The translations under genes and the position numbers were made by a program. A stretch of 64,000 nucleotides of DNA from Kineosporia babensis (lineage in GTDB: Bacteria; Actinomycetota; Actinomycetes; Actinomycetales; Kineosporiaceae), in the NCBI RefSeq assembly GCF_021129305.1, contig NZ_JAJOMB010000009.1:1-64000 (forward strand), written 5' to 3'. The notes under the pieces were generated by a model that saw nothing but the letters and a program-made list of their open reading frames with translations, ran no database searches and was not told the origin of the DNA. This document shows positions 1 through 9,018 of this stretch, in pieces. Each line of letters begins with the position of its first letter. Position 1 is the stretch's first letter.

Positions 1-1
1 T

Positions 2-781
2 GAGAGGCTGACCGAGGTCCGTAAGAGCGGTGAGGTCCCGTACCTGCGCCCGGACGGTAAGACCCAGGTCACGATCGCCTACGACGGTGACCGGGCGGTG
101 CGGCTGGACACGGTGGTGGTGTCGTCGCAGCATGCGGCGGATATTTCGCTGGAGAATCTGCTGCAGCCGGATGTGGTGGATCACGTGATCAAGCCGGTCC
201 TGGACCGGGTGGAGATTGACACGTCGAACTACCGGCTGCTGGTGAATCCGACGGGCCGGTTCGAGGTGGGTGGCCCGATGGGTGATGCCGGCCTGACCGG
301 GCGGAAGATCATCGTGGACACGTACGGTGGTTTCGCCCGCCACGGTGGCGGCGCGTTCTCCGGCAAGGACCCCTCAAAGGTCGACCGTTCGGCTGCGTAT
401 GCGATGCGCTGGGTCGCGAAGAACGTTGTTGCGGCGGGCCTGGCCAAGCGGTGCGAGGTCCAGATCGCCTACGCCATTGGTAAGGCGCAGCCGGTGGGTC
501 TGTATGTGGAGACGTTCGGGACGGAGACTGCTCCGGTGGATCGGATTACCGCTGCGATCAAGGAGGTCTTTGACCTGCGTCCGGCTGCGATCATTCGGGA
601 TCTGGATCTGCTGAAGCCGAAGTATCACCAGACTGCTGCGTATGGTCACTTCGGCCGGAACCTGGACGGGATGACCTGGGAGCAGACCGACCGGGTCGAC
701 GCCCTGCGCTCGATCATCGGTGGTACCTCGATCGACCTCAGTGCAACTGAGCGTCTTGCACCCGGCCAGCGGTTGCTGTAA
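2..781 (+). CDS. metK: S-adenosylmethionine synthetase, C-terminal part (5' end outside window)
   Basis: MetK makes S-adenosylmethionine from ATP and methionine in the cytoplasm. The frame is open from base 2, so only about the last 259 residues are present; the family is usually near 390-400. The conserved stretch containing [16 protein letters not shown] is visible, as are the central strand around VVVSSQHA and a C-terminal region with [19 protein letters not shown]. These are hallmark MetK sequences. The gene ends in TAA nine bases before a long perfect palindrome that would terminate it. What follows is an unrelated polysaccharide region, so metK marks one edge of that block. Confidence 0.97.
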   Translation, partial: ERLTEVRKSGEVPYLRPDGKTQVTIAYDGDRAVRLDTVVVSSQHAADISLENLLQPDVVDHVIKPVLDRVEIDTSNYRLLVNPTGRFEVGGPMGDAGLTGRKIIVDTYGGFARHGGGAFSGKDPSKVDRSAAYAMRWVAKNVVAAGLAKRCEVQIAYAIGKAQPVGLYVETFGTETAPVDRITAAIKEVFDLRPAAIIRDLDLLKPKYHQTAAYGHFGRNLDGMTWEQTDRVDALRSIIGGTSIDLSATERLAPGQRLL

Positions 782-789
782 AACGCAAA

Positions 790-833
790 CGTCGAGGTCG
801 GGAAGGCAGGATCCTGCCTTCCCGACCTCGACG
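790..833 (+). terminator. Perfect 44-bp palindrome terminator after metK
   Basis: Two 22-base arms (790-811 and 812-833) are perfect inverse complements with no spacer, 8 bases after the metK stop. There is no clear T tract, as is common in high-GC actinobacteria. It also lies just beyond the 3' end of the opposing gene at 861, so it could stop transcripts from both sides. Confidence 0.8.
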
Positions 834-860
834 TCTGCCGGTCTGGCAGCATGCGTGGGA

Positions 861-1637
861 TCAGAGCTTCTCCAGAACAAAAATGATGCAACCACGGTCC
901 ACATCGAAAGACCTGAGTCCTGCTGCGGAATGCACATTCATGTCGCGGTGAAGTTCGCCGCTGTCGTCCACGACGGCGGCACTGAGGATGTTGTAGTGCG
1001 GTTCGATCATTTCCAGCAGATGCGGAACGCCGAAGAGTCGGTGCGCGTCGAACTCGATCCGCTGGTTCCGGCTCATTGGAACTGAGAAATAGAAGCGGCC
1101 ACCGGCCTTCAGCATCCGGGTCAGGCTTTCCCAGCCCTTGAGATAGCCGTCGTAGTCGATCGGGTCGCCGTACCTACCTAGCCCAAAATGCTCCAAGGTA
1201 TGCAGGCAGGAAAGTGAGTCCGTGCAGGCATCAAACGACGGATCCTCCAGCATGAGGTCCCGCTGTGTGAAACTGATGTTGGCGGCTGTGGTGGACAGTG
1301 GGCGGATATCCAGGATGTCGATCGGCCGGAAAGTTGCGACGTGGGCAACGAAACCATCCACTCGGGAGCCGACGTCCAGGTGCCGGACGGGACCGTGTTC
1401 ATGGATTTTCTGAGCGACATACAAATCCTGGTGAAAGTATTGGCCGTTGGCTACACCACTATTATCGTAACGATCGGCCGGCCGGGGCCAGTCGCTACCG
1501 ATCTCCCATTCCTTTCGGCCCCGGGCCTGGCGAGAGAATTCACGCCGATTGGCATAGAACTGGCCGAGTCCGCGAACGCTGTGGACAATTATTCGTGGAT
1601 TAATGCCTAGGGCTCGCGCCGGGAACTTCAGATTCAT
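861..1637 (-). CDS. DUF268-type methyltransferase-like protein
   Basis: This 258-residue protein has a Rossmann-like pattern. HLDVGSRVDGFVAHV near residue 87 occupies the SAM-binding loop position, followed by DILDIRPL and then SCLHTLEHFGLGRYGD. The last motif and the later GGRFYFSVPMS and RIEFDAHRLFG stretches are those I associate with the DUF268 family, found in polysaccharide clusters of many bacteria. A SAM-dependent methyl transfer to a sugar is likely but not proven. It is transcribed toward metK, away from the rest of the cluster. It is the outermost gene of the polysaccharide region. Confidence 0.8.
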   Translation of the reverse strand: MNLKFPARALGINPRIIVHSVRGLGQFYANRREFSRQARGRKEWEIGSDWPRPADRYDNSGVANGQYFHQDLYVAQKIHEHGPVRHLDVGSRVDGFVAHVATFRPIDILDIRPLSTTAANISFTQRDLMLEDPSFDACTDSLSCLHTLEHFGLGRYGDPIDYDGYLKGWESLTRMLKAGGRFYFSVPMSRNQRIEFDAHRLFGVPHLLEMIEPHYNILSAAVVDDSGELHRDMNVHSAAGLRSFDVDRGCIIFVLEKL

Positions 1638-2094
1638 GTCTTTGAGTTTGCCGTAACTGCCGCCCCGTTTCGCCCCGCGAAACTAGAATCGTCTGTTTGG
1701 CCGAGCATGCAGCATAAGCTACTGAACTGTTCGAACCGATCAAGGCTATTGCGGACTGGAGCGATCTTCTGGCCAGGACTGTCTCTGTCGGAAACCTGCG
1801 GTGCGGGGACACATTGTCGGAGCCAGAGGTGCGATCGGAGTTCGTGTGCAGGGTGAATCCAGGCCCGACTGCGCACGCCTGGGGTGAAAGTGCCATCTGT
1901 TGTCGTCCGAATGTCCGATGGGCAGCAAATGTTGCGACTTCTGCTGGACGGCGTGGTTAGACTCTCGGTTTCCGCGGCTGATCTGCGAACGGTGTCTGTC
2001 GGCTGTGACCTGACCGGAGCACTCGGTCCGCGAATCAACTCGGTGAGTGTCCATGGGGAGCGTCTGGCATCCCTGGAGCCGTCAGAAGGATGTC
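1638..2094. other. Intergenic region between divergent polysaccharide genes
   Basis: About 450 bases separate the DUF268 gene and the fucosyltransferase-like gene. Both promoters must lie here. I see no recognisable coding remnant; short open frames on both strands give low-complexity Arg/Ser/Pro-rich translations typical of non-coding high-GC DNA. Confidence 0.5.
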
Positions 2095-2970
2095 ATGGGT
2101 AGCACTGAAGAAAAGTATGGTCAGGTTCAGATCGGCAGGGCAGGTCTGGGCAACGAACTGCTTCCCTTCGCAAGATGCGCCTCGTGGTGCGACTCGGAGT
2201 TGGGGACGATGCTTCCGGTCGGCTGGCGCAAGCTCCACGTCGGCCCATACTTGCGGCGCGAGAGTGACAAGCGCCAGTATCACCGTGAATTGCGAAGCCG
2301 GGTGTCGGGCCCGAACCCGGTACAGGCAATGCGGATAAAGCGGCGTTTGCCGTTGGTTTCGGAGGATCACGCATCTGAAGCTGGCTCGCATGTGCGGGTC
2401 TTCTCCGGCCTCGGCAGGTACTTTCAAGATCTTCTAGGTGCTGAGTCCGCAGTCCGAAGTGCGCTCCGGAGCCACTCGAAAGTGCGGCTCCCGTCCAAAG
2501 ACGCGTGCCAGAGTCATGTCGCGGTACATGTACGTCGTGGCGACTTCGGCGCAGGGTCCCAGCAGTCGGCGCTTTCCGGAGTCAACAACACGGCAACACC
2601 GCTGTCGGTGTTCACCGAGGTCGTTCAGCAGGTGCGGGCGCATAGAGCGAAACAGAGGTTTTTGCTCTTCACTGATGAGCCGGACTCGGCTGAGATCCAG
2701 CAGTGGGCCGAGGAACACGTAGTCGAGTTCGCTCCCCGGGGAACAGCGCTTCAGCACATCTTTCTGATGGCGAGTTGCAGCGGTGTGGTCACGTCCAACT
2801 CGACTTTCAGCGGCTGGGGCGCGTACCTAGGTGAAGGACCTGCCTTGTGGTCGTCGAGTGAGACGAAGTATGCCCGCGGCAATGAGCAGGACTTCTTCTT
2901 GAACAGATCAGGTGCTGAGGAATTCTCTCGAGCACTTTCAGCCCGGGCGCGATCGTCCGAAGTTCGGTAG
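2095..2970 (+). CDS. GT11-like alpha-1,2-fucosyltransferase family protein
   Basis: A 291-residue predicted glycosyltransferase. The motif HVRRGDF near residue 145 corresponds to the HxRRGD signature that binds GDP-fucose in alpha-1,2/1,6-fucosyltransferases. The later SNSTFSGWGAYLG matches the conserved Ser/Thr-rich motif near the C-terminus of GT11. I chose ATG 2095 because AGAAGGA lies at 2084-2090, a good ribosome binding site; an upstream GTG at 2047 would add 16 residues without conservation. The gene is followed after 13 bases by the flippase, suggesting one transcript. The donor sugar is inferred from the family only. Confidence 0.75.
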   Translation: MGSTEEKYGQVQIGRAGLGNELLPFARCASWCDSELGTMLPVGWRKLHVGPYLRRESDKRQYHRELRSRVSGPNPVQAMRIKRRLPLVSEDHASEAGSHVRVFSGLGRYFQDLLGAESAVRSALRSHSKVRLPSKDACQSHVAVHVRRGDFGAGSQQSALSGVNNTATPLSVFTEVVQQVRAHRAKQRFLLFTDEPDSAEIQQWAEEHVVEFAPRGTALQHIFLMASCSGVVTSNSTFSGWGAYLGEGPALWSSSETKYARGNEQDFFLNRSGAEEFSRALSARARSSEVR

Positions 2971-2983
2971 GTACGCAACCCTG

Positions 2984-4318
2984 ATGTGGTGTCTTCAAAG
3001 ACTTCGTGGTTCGTTCGGCTGGCACCTTCTGCGTAATACCGGCCTCATGATGGCAGCTGCCGTTCTTGGTCAGGCAGCCTTCGCCCTTCTCTTCGTGGTC
3101 ATGTCGCGGGCGAGTAGTCCGGCCGCGCTCGGGACCGCAACCGCGTTCTACGGGTTGGCCCTGATTGTCACCGATGTGGTGGATTTCGGGACCTCTCCAA
3201 GAACGTTCCGGGATGCAGCTGCGCAGAAGATCGATGATGCCGGTATCCAAGCGATCTTTGACGGCCGGAATCTTATTGCGCTAGTCGTCGGCCTCGCCTG
3301 GATTCTCTCCAGCTACTGGACACCGCTGAACCTTTGGGAAAGTACCGCTGTCGCCAGCTTCATTCTGCTAAGGGTCAACGAGGTGGCGACCTTCGGACTG
3401 ATTCAGGCTAATGAGCAGTTCGCCGATGCCTCTTGGGCCAGCGTCGCCGAGCGGGTAGCCACCTTGGCCGTTGGGTCGCTCTTTATCGGTGTTGGCGTGC
3501 CCGTCGTGCCGTCGTTCTTCTGGGCCCTGGCGATCGGCGCGCTCACGGGCCTTTTGCTCGCTCGCAGAAAGTGCCTGCGAGCGGTTAGGCTCCGCTGCTC
3601 GATCACAGCATTCAGAACCCTGAAGGACTACGGCAAGTATGGCAAGGTCTTTGCCTTCTCGGGGCTGGTTACCGACTTCTACATGCTCGACGGATTGCTG
3701 ATCTCTTCGGTGGCCAGTTCGTCCCAGGCCGGCTACTTCGCGGTCGGATCACGTCTTACCGGGCCCTTCGCCGTGGTGGCAACCAGTCTCGGCTCGGCAC
3801 TGACGCCACGGGTAGCCGCCGCCAAGGATCGGCGCAGCTTACTCAAGGGATTGTGGATCGCTTCGGGCATCACCTTGGCAGTCACAGCCGTGGCTCTGGG
3901 AATCGTCTTCGTCACGGCTCCTTGGATGGTAATAGCTGTGTTTGGGCAGGAGTACGAGGCTTCCATCGCTGTCGTCCAGGCGTACGCTCTGGCCGGGATC
4001 GTGGTCGCCGTGACGTATCCACTGATCAGCTATCTGCAGGCGTCCGGGCGAGCCACTGGCGTTGCCTGGGTGTTGGCTACCGGGGTCACCACGCATCTCG
4101 CGCTGGTGACGCACGGGGCTGCGGTCGGTGGCGCTTCAGGCGCCGCGAAGGGCTACTTGATCGCCAACTGTCTGGTCCTAGTCCTGCTGTTGATCCTTCT
4201 TCGCAGCAAGGAGAAGCCTTCAGAGCCGGTGAAGCCCATGCTCGCCATCTCTGCGACGAGAGAAGTGATCCTGGCATCGGTTGAGCAGACTGAGGACGCC
4301 AAGCCTTCGGCAACCTGA
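2984..4318 (+). CDS. Wzx-like polysaccharide flippase (MOP superfamily)
   Basis: About 444 residues with roughly 12 or more hydrophobic helices spread over the whole length, as in Wzx/MATE-like lipid-linked oligosaccharide flippases. Typical features are the opening LLRNTGLMMAAAVLGQAAF helix and the repeated paired helices separated by short basic loops (RRKCLRAVRL, KDRRSLLKG). It would move undecaprenyl-linked repeat units across the membrane. Start chosen at ATG 2984, 13 bases after the previous stop; an earlier in-frame start at 2912 would overlap that gene and lacks similarity to the family. The C-terminal 30 residues are a charged cytoplasmic tail. Confidence 0.85.
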   Translation: MWCLQRLRGSFGWHLLRNTGLMMAAAVLGQAAFALLFVVMSRASSPAALGTATAFYGLALIVTDVVDFGTSPRTFRDAAAQKIDDAGIQAIFDGRNLIALVVGLAWILSSYWTPLNLWESTAVASFILLRVNEVATFGLIQANEQFADASWASVAERVATLAVGSLFIGVGVPVVPSFFWALAIGALTGLLLARRKCLRAVRLRCSITAFRTLKDYGKYGKVFAFSGLVTDFYMLDGLLISSVASSSQAGYFAVGSRLTGPFAVVATSLGSALTPRVAAAKDRRSLLKGLWIASGITLAVTAVALGIVFVTAPWMVIAVFGQEYEASIAVVQAYALAGIVVAVTYPLISYLQASGRATGVAWVLATGVTTHLALVTHGAAVGGASGAAKGYLIANCLVLVLLLILLRSKEKPSEPVKPMLAISATREVILASVEQTEDAKPSAT

Positions 4319-4329
4319 CGGTTCGAGAG

Positions 4330-5577
4330 CTACCTGCGGGGTGCAGGGCGTTCGGCTGACTTCTCGGGGTCGATGACGATCGGGTTCTTCGGGGCAGGGC
4401 GATCCGGAAGATCGCGCTCTGACCTCTTCGAGAGGTTGAGCTTCGATAGGACGAGCCGAACCCAGCGACCGACAACGGCGGTATGCCGCTCGGTGCACGA
4501 GGCGAAGAGCCAGCCGGCTGCCATCAGAGCGATCGTGACGCCCAGCACAGCCGACCAGCCCACGAGATCAGCCGTCAGGGGGCCGTCGTCCACGGTCAGC
4601 ATGGTGACGAGCAAGGTCATGAGCGGCGCGTGAACGGCGTACAGGGAGTACGAACTGTGCGCGTACGAGTTGGCCGACCAGGTGAAACCACGAGTGATCC
4701 GCCGCCGCGGCTGGACATCGCGTAGGTAGAGCACCACGAGGAGAGTGGTAACAGCAGCGACAATGAACGTGGAAGGCGGTGTCTTCTCAGGAGTTCCGTC
4801 TTGAAGCTTGTCCAGCACCATCGCACCTAGCAGGATGACCAGCGTAACGACACGAGCGATGTTCAAGGTCATCGGACGCAATTGGCTGAGCCAGGGAACG
4901 AGCCGAGGTTGTACATGGGCAACGGCTGCGCCAGCCAGCCAGGCCGGAAACAGCAAGACAGCGTTCGGGCCGGCCACGAACAACACGAGAGCCGCAAGTG
5001 CCAGATACCCGAGTCGGACTGATACCGATGTCGATCCGCTGCGGAAAGCGAGAACCAGCATCGGAAATACCAGGTAATAGCCGAACTCGTAAGCTAGAGA
5101 CCAGAAAGGGCCGTTGGAGCCGAGAGCTTCTACAGTGTTTGACTGCAAGAAGAAGATGTTGCCCACGATATGGGCCAGCGAAGCACGTTCTGCGGCGTGG
5201 CTTCCTGGTCCGTAGTGCAAGCTGTCAGGCCACAGCATCTGGCCCACCTGATCCGCGACCAAAGTGATTGCGACCGCGGGGATGAGTACGAGCCAGAGGC
5301 GGGTGAGTCGGGCGCTCAGATAGGGAGCCCAACTGAATTCACTTCTGCTGAGAACGCTACCGCCTACCAGATAGCCGGAGAGCACGAAGAAGACGATGAC
5401 AGCGCTGTGCCCGAAGGTCGTGCCGAGATAGACGATCTGGGTGATGGCCCCGCCACCGGTCTCGTCGAGCGGTACCAGCAGGTTGCCGCGAACGTGACCG
5501 ATACACACCACGACTGCGGCGACAGTGCGCATGACATTCAGGGCTCGGTTCTCATGGCGATGGGACACCAGCGTCAT
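4330..5577 (-). CDS. Acyltransferase 3 family membrane protein (O-acyltransferase)
   Basis: A 415-residue integral membrane protein of the acyltransferase-3 family, which O-acetylates or otherwise acylates sugars of surface polymers. The N-terminus RALNVMRTVAAVVVCIGHV carries the conserved R...R...A....V...H pattern with the catalytic-type histidine near residue 23. VIVFFVLSGYLVGGSVL is the signature FFVLSGY(L/F). About ten helices follow, and the C-terminal 50 residues are charged and cytoplasmic. It converges with the flippase (11-base gap) and diverges from another acyltransferase. Confidence 0.85.
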   Translation of the reverse strand: MTLVSHRHENRALNVMRTVAAVVVCIGHVRGNLLVPLDETGGGAITQIVYLGTTFGHSAVIVFFVLSGYLVGGSVLSRSEFSWAPYLSARLTRLWLVLIPAVAITLVADQVGQMLWPDSLHYGPGSHAAERASLAHIVGNIFFLQSNTVEALGSNGPFWSLAYEFGYYLVFPMLVLAFRSGSTSVSVRLGYLALAALVLFVAGPNAVLLFPAWLAGAAVAHVQPRLVPWLSQLRPMTLNIARVVTLVILLGAMVLDKLQDGTPEKTPPSTFIVAAVTTLLVVLYLRDVQPRRRITRGFTWSANSYAHSSYSLYAVHAPLMTLLVTMLTVDDGPLTADLVGWSAVLGVTIALMAAGWLFASCTERHTAVVGRWVRLVLSKLNLSKRSERDLPDRPAPKNPIVIDPEKSAERPAPRR

Positions 5578-5704
5578 TTTGGCGGATCGGTTGCTAGAAG
5601 GCCCTGATTACCGGAAGTTTTGGGGCGATCGGGGGATGCCAAGCACGCGCGATCAGTCCTCCTTTTCCATACCCGCCGGTTCGAGTCGCGGGTCTATCTA
5701 ACTT

Positions 5705-6772
5705 GTGCTTGTGAATCCAAGGGGAGACCTCCCGTCGTTGACGGCCGTCCGAGCTTTCGCCGCCGGAGCCGTTCTGCTCTGGCATATGCGCTCCTTGCAC
5801 CTGGGCGGTGTCTTGCACCCGCTGTTCAATGCCACGCAGGCGGGAGTCACCGTATTCTTTGTGCTTTCGGGGTTCATCCTGGCTTGGACCGCCCGGGAGA
5901 ACGAGTCCGCATGGACCTTCTGGCAGCGTCGCGCTGCTCGCATCCTGCCGGCGCACTGGGTGGCCATGACGGTCTGTCTGAGCATTGCCCTTGTGATGGG
6001 ACAACGGTCTGAACTGTGGCGTGCCGTTCCCGCTTGGTTCCTCGTGCAGTCGTGGGTCCCGGACATGGACTGGTTCTACGCTGGAAACTCGGTCGCCTGG
6101 TCACTGTCCTGCGAAGCGCTCTTCTATCTTTTCTTTCCGTTTCTGTTCCCCATCATTGCTCGTATGGGTGCGGTGTCGCGCACCAATCTGATGATCGCCG
6201 GGACAGTCCTGGCAGGTGCGCTGCAACTCGGCACCTATCAGATCGTCGGGCCGGCTGAGACGGCAGTAGATGGAACATTTGCCCACTGGCTGATCTACAC
6301 GCTGCCCCTTGCGCGGCTTCCCGAATTCCTTGCAGGAATCTGCGTCGGCATCGCACTGCGCCGAGCGGAGTTCCCGCAGATACCGCTCAGCCTTTCGCTG
6401 GGAGTCTTGGCGGTAGCTGTCTACGGCGCCGGTTCATTGACAACGAGCGTGGCCGGGAACTGGCTATTGATTCTGCCGATCGCGGCTGTCCTGGTCGGCC
6501 TTGCCCAACGTGATGCCCGCGGCTGTAAATCCTGGTTGCACAGTGGACCTGTGCAGTACGCGGGTCGTGTGTCGTTCTGCGTCTACCTGACTCAGCTCAT
6601 GTTCTTAGGAATCGTGAGTCGCGCGCTCGGGGAGACCATTGTGGCGAACGTTGTCTCCATAGTTCTCGGTCTTGGCTTCGCCGTCGCCCTGCACCACGCG
6701 GTGGAGGTTCCTTGTGCCAAGCTCTTTCGTCCTCGAAAGCGAATTGTGGTTGCAGTGGCACCTGCCGCGTAG
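5705..6772 (+). CDS. Acyltransferase 3 family membrane protein (second copy type)
   Basis: A 355-residue acyltransferase-3 protein, distinct in sequence from the neighbour on the other strand. The signature is LPSLTAVRAFAAGAVLLWH with the conserved His near residue 27, then TVFFVLSGFILAW, then WQRRAARILPAHW, the usual R-R-x-x-R-I-x-P motif. SLSCEALFYLFFPFLFP near residue 140 is also characteristic. It starts with GTG at 5705; there is no strong ribosome binding site, and the next in-frame GTG is 6 bases downstream. It probably acylates a sugar of the polysaccharide made by this cluster. Confidence 0.85.
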   Translation: MLVNPRGDLPSLTAVRAFAAGAVLLWHMRSLHLGGVLHPLFNATQAGVTVFFVLSGFILAWTARENESAWTFWQRRAARILPAHWVAMTVCLSIALVMGQRSELWRAVPAWFLVQSWVPDMDWFYAGNSVAWSLSCEALFYLFFPFLFPIIARMGAVSRTNLMIAGTVLAGALQLGTYQIVGPAETAVDGTFAHWLIYTLPLARLPEFLAGICVGIALRRAEFPQIPLSLSLGVLAVAVYGAGSLTTSVAGNWLLILPIAAVLVGLAQRDARGCKSWLHSGPVQYAGRVSFCVYLTQLMFLGIVSRALGETIVANVVSIVLGLGFAVALHHAVEVPCAKLFRPRKRIVVAVAPAA

Positions 6773-7050
6773 CGGACCACTGCGAGCAGGATGTGGCTTC
6801 AGAGAGAACAGCGCCTGAGGCCGAGCGTCCATTCGATTGGCCGTATCGTAGTGGTGTCTCGTTGCCGCTTCAGCGTCCGAAATTATTCGAGAACTGCCAG
6901 GCCACGGTCTATCTGACTTATCCTCACCAGCGCAGCCTCTTCCTGCTTGAAGCGTCCCGAACGACATCGGAGTCGAGACCGAACCTGCCATGGTCGGAAC
7001 CTTGACCGAGTAAGCTCTAGTCGCAGGCGCTCCAGCCGCGTCAGTGGGCG
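6773..7050. other. Non-coding gap before transposase remnant
   Basis: No convincing gene. This stretch and the following transposase remnant make up the 750-base gap before the polymerase gene. Confidence 0.5.
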
Positions 7051-7270
7051 GTGACAGGGGCCCATACCAACGAACCCGACCTGCGCAGGCGGGAGTATTG
7101 ACTACGTCCTGGCCGTGGCCAAACCACATCGGATCACCACCGGCATCGGCACCCGTAGGGCCATCGAAAAGGAAGCAAGCCTGAAGCCAAGCCATTGGAA
7201 CAGCTTTCCGCTGGCGGAAGCGTCAAGGGCGGCCGCTGGTACGACTGTGCGTCGTCGGCAGCACCGACTC
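7051..7270 (+). pseudogene. Degraded IS701-family transposase fragment
   Basis: Translation in shifting frames gives VTGAHTNEPDLRRREY (7051-7098), then SIDYVLAVAKPHRITTGIG (from 7094, one frame over), then LEQLSAGGSVKGGRWYDCAS (from 7195, back in the first frame). In order and spacing these match the C-terminal half of IS701-type DDE transposases, which have a D-E-x-Y-G-x-(D/N)-P-x-L-R segment, then a YVLAV segment, then W-x-x-L-S-A-G-x-G-x-K-G-x-R-x-Y-D-W. At least two frameshifts and an internal TGA make it inactive. No terminal inverted repeats or target duplication are visible. Confidence 0.65.
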
Positions 7271-7411
7271 CGACGCTGCGCAACCTGACAGCACTGGGCT
7301 CTTTGCTCGGCCAACTCCTTATTCGATGCCATGCACGAATCTTCTCCGGCAAGCGATGGAAGAGGCCACTGGTTCTCGTCATGGTCCAAGCAGTTCATAA
7401 ACTGAACAACA

Positions 7412-7457
7412 GTCCCCCGCGACGCAGGCTTCTCCCATTCAATCGAACGCGGGGGAC
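7412..7457. repeat. Inverted repeat with 10-bp arms
   Basis: GTCCCCCGCG at 7412-7421 is perfectly complementary to CGCGGGGGAC at 7448-7457, with a 26-base spacer. It sits between the IS701 remnant and the polymerase gene. It could be a terminator or the relic of an insertion element end; nothing here decides. Confidence 0.4.
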
Positions 7458-7527
7458 CGAGTCGGTTAATCGTCGCGGATTCAACTAGGCGAATTAAACT
7501 GTAACATTAGGACCAGCTCTTCAGCTG

Positions 7528-9018
7528 ATGACGAAACTCGGCTGTAAGGCGTATCTGGTCCCATATTCCAGCCGCGGGAACCGTATAACGGCAACACTCG
7601 GTCAAGTGTTCATGGGCAGCTCGCGCTCCATCCGGCAGCAGCGTACGGCGGAGACCGAAGTACTTGGCAAGCAGGCCACGCCGAGGGGGAGAGTCACTGT
7701 TGCTTTGATCCTATGCTTCTGTACCACGGTGCAGTGGTCAGGCGTTATGCTGGGGCCAGTTCAGGTCAGTGACATCGCTCTTGCCTTAGCCTTGGTCAGT
7801 ATCGGCGTGGGCTCTCGAGTTGGATTCCGTCGCGCAGTGCCCACCGGGGCATGGATCCTCCTACTGGCCTTCTGTGCCGCAAACATTATTTCTCAAGTGG
7901 CGCCCCCAGATCCGAGTTGGCTCACGATGCGCCTTCACGGCGGTGGTGACGGCGACCGTGTTTCGGCCTCTACTAGGTCCGGGTTGGGCCAAGCTGGACT
8001 CGGCGCCTGGGCTGTGCCAGTGAAACTTGCCATCTCTACGGTGGGTGCCTGGGTGGCGATGAGTAGTCTGCATAACCTGCGCCCCCACAGAGCCAGATCA
8101 CTCTTCGCGAGTGCGTGGCTGTTCGGAGCTACCGTCTCTGGCGCGGTGGCGTACGCCGAAACAAGAGGGCTGAATCTGTCTGACCACCTCGCACGGCCCC
8201 TTGGAGAGCAGACACGAGCCTCGGGTTTGGCTTTCTATCCCAATAGCCTCGCGCTCTACCTTGGTTCGGCAGTTCCGGTAGCTGCTTTCCTCCTGCGCCG
8301 CAAGCGCCTAATCATTCTTGCGGCTCCTTGTCTGGTCTCGATTTGGGCGGGGTTACTAGCCTCGGACTCTCGCATCGGAATTGCTAGTGCCGTGATCGCT
8401 ACTGTGCTGATCCCGTTTTTGGCCGGCAAGAAGGCTAGTGGTACAACAATAGTTATTGGATTTATTGGAGTTTGCTTGACCGCGCCCCTGATTGTCCAGG
8501 CCATAGCATGGGTAGCGGCGAATACTCGTCTGGCGCCAGGGGCTGGTTCGGGCAGCGACTTTGGTCGCCAAAGGGTGAATGAGCAGTCCATGCTAGATTT
8601 TCTGCACTCCCCGGTATTTGGTATTGGTTTCGAGTTCGGTGGAGGGGGAATTTCCGTTCCGCTCGGCATTCTTTCCGCTTCTGGGTTGTTGGGTGCAGCA
8701 GGCGTGTTCTGTTTCCTGGCTTGGTGGGCCGGCAGCGCTCGTGCTGGGTGGGCAGATCCGGATATTCGGATTGTGGTGGTCATGACCCTCGTCATTCTTG
8801 CAGTGATGTGTTACCAGAACAATCTCGTTGACCGTGGTCAGTACCTGCCATTACTCCTGACGGTTCTGTGGGCCCGCCACTTTCGAGCGCCTAGCCTCGA
8901 TTCGGTTCCAGCACCGCCGACCAGATCGTCCCGGACGGACGAAGCCCTGAGTCTCAGCGACCATCGGTCAAGGCCGCCGTTGACGGCAGCATCGCCGAGG
9001 CAGTCCACGTCGACCTGA
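7528..9018 (+). CDS. O-antigen ligase/polymerase-like membrane protein (Wzy/WaaL type)
   Basis: A membrane protein of up to 496 residues with about ten hydrophobic helices and a large polar loop between the last pairs, the architecture of O-antigen ligases and Wzy polymerases. The region RASGLAFYPNSLALYLGSAVP resembles the conserved G-x-x-x-(H/D)PN-x-x-A motif of these families. It would join or polymerise lipid-linked repeat units on the outer face of the membrane. The first start (ATG 7528) has no clear ribosome binding site; ATG 7612 would remove an unconserved 28-residue leader and is an alternative. Several stretches are AT-richer than the rest of the window (28 of 60 bases G/C in 8401-8460 by hand count). 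Confidence 0.75.
   Translation: MTKLGCKAYLVPYSSRGNRITATLGQVFMGSSRSIRQQRTAETEVLGKQATPRGRVTVALILCFCTTVQWSGVMLGPVQVSDIALALALVSIGVGSRVGFRRAVPTGAWILLLAFCAANIISQVAPPDPSWLTMRLHGGGDGDRVSASTRSGLGQAGLGAWAVPVKLAISTVGAWVAMSSLHNLRPHRARSLFASAWLFGATVSGAVAYAETRGLNLSDHLARPLGEQTRASGLAFYPNSLALYLGSAVPVAAFLLRRKRLIILAAPCLVSIWAGLLASDSRIGIASAVIATVLIPFLAGKKASGTTIVIGFIGVCLTAPLIVQAIAWVAANTRLAPGAGSGSDFGRQRVNEQSMLDFLHSPVFGIGFEFGGGGISVPLGILSASGLLGAAGVFCFLAWWAGSARAGWADPDIRIVVVMTLVILAVMCYQNNLVDRGQYLPLLLTVLWARHFRAPSLDSVPAPPTRSSRTDEALSLSDHRSRPPLTAASPRQSTST

Noticed and set aside
374-937. Long open frames on the opposite strand and other frames of metK and its terminator
   Set aside because: They are shadows of metK; the apparent repeat QTSRSGRQDPAFP comes from the palindrome read on both strands.
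1884-2102. 72-codon open frame before the fucosyltransferase-like gene
   Set aside because: No ribosome binding site, runs into the start of the real gene, and no family likeness.
5685-5705. A tRNA-like T arm (CGGTTCGAGTCGCGGG) before the second acyltransferase gene
   Set aside because: The loop with TTCGAGT does not give a proper five-pair stem, and no D arm, anticodon arm or acceptor complement is found upstream. It might be an old attachment-site relic, but the support is too weak.
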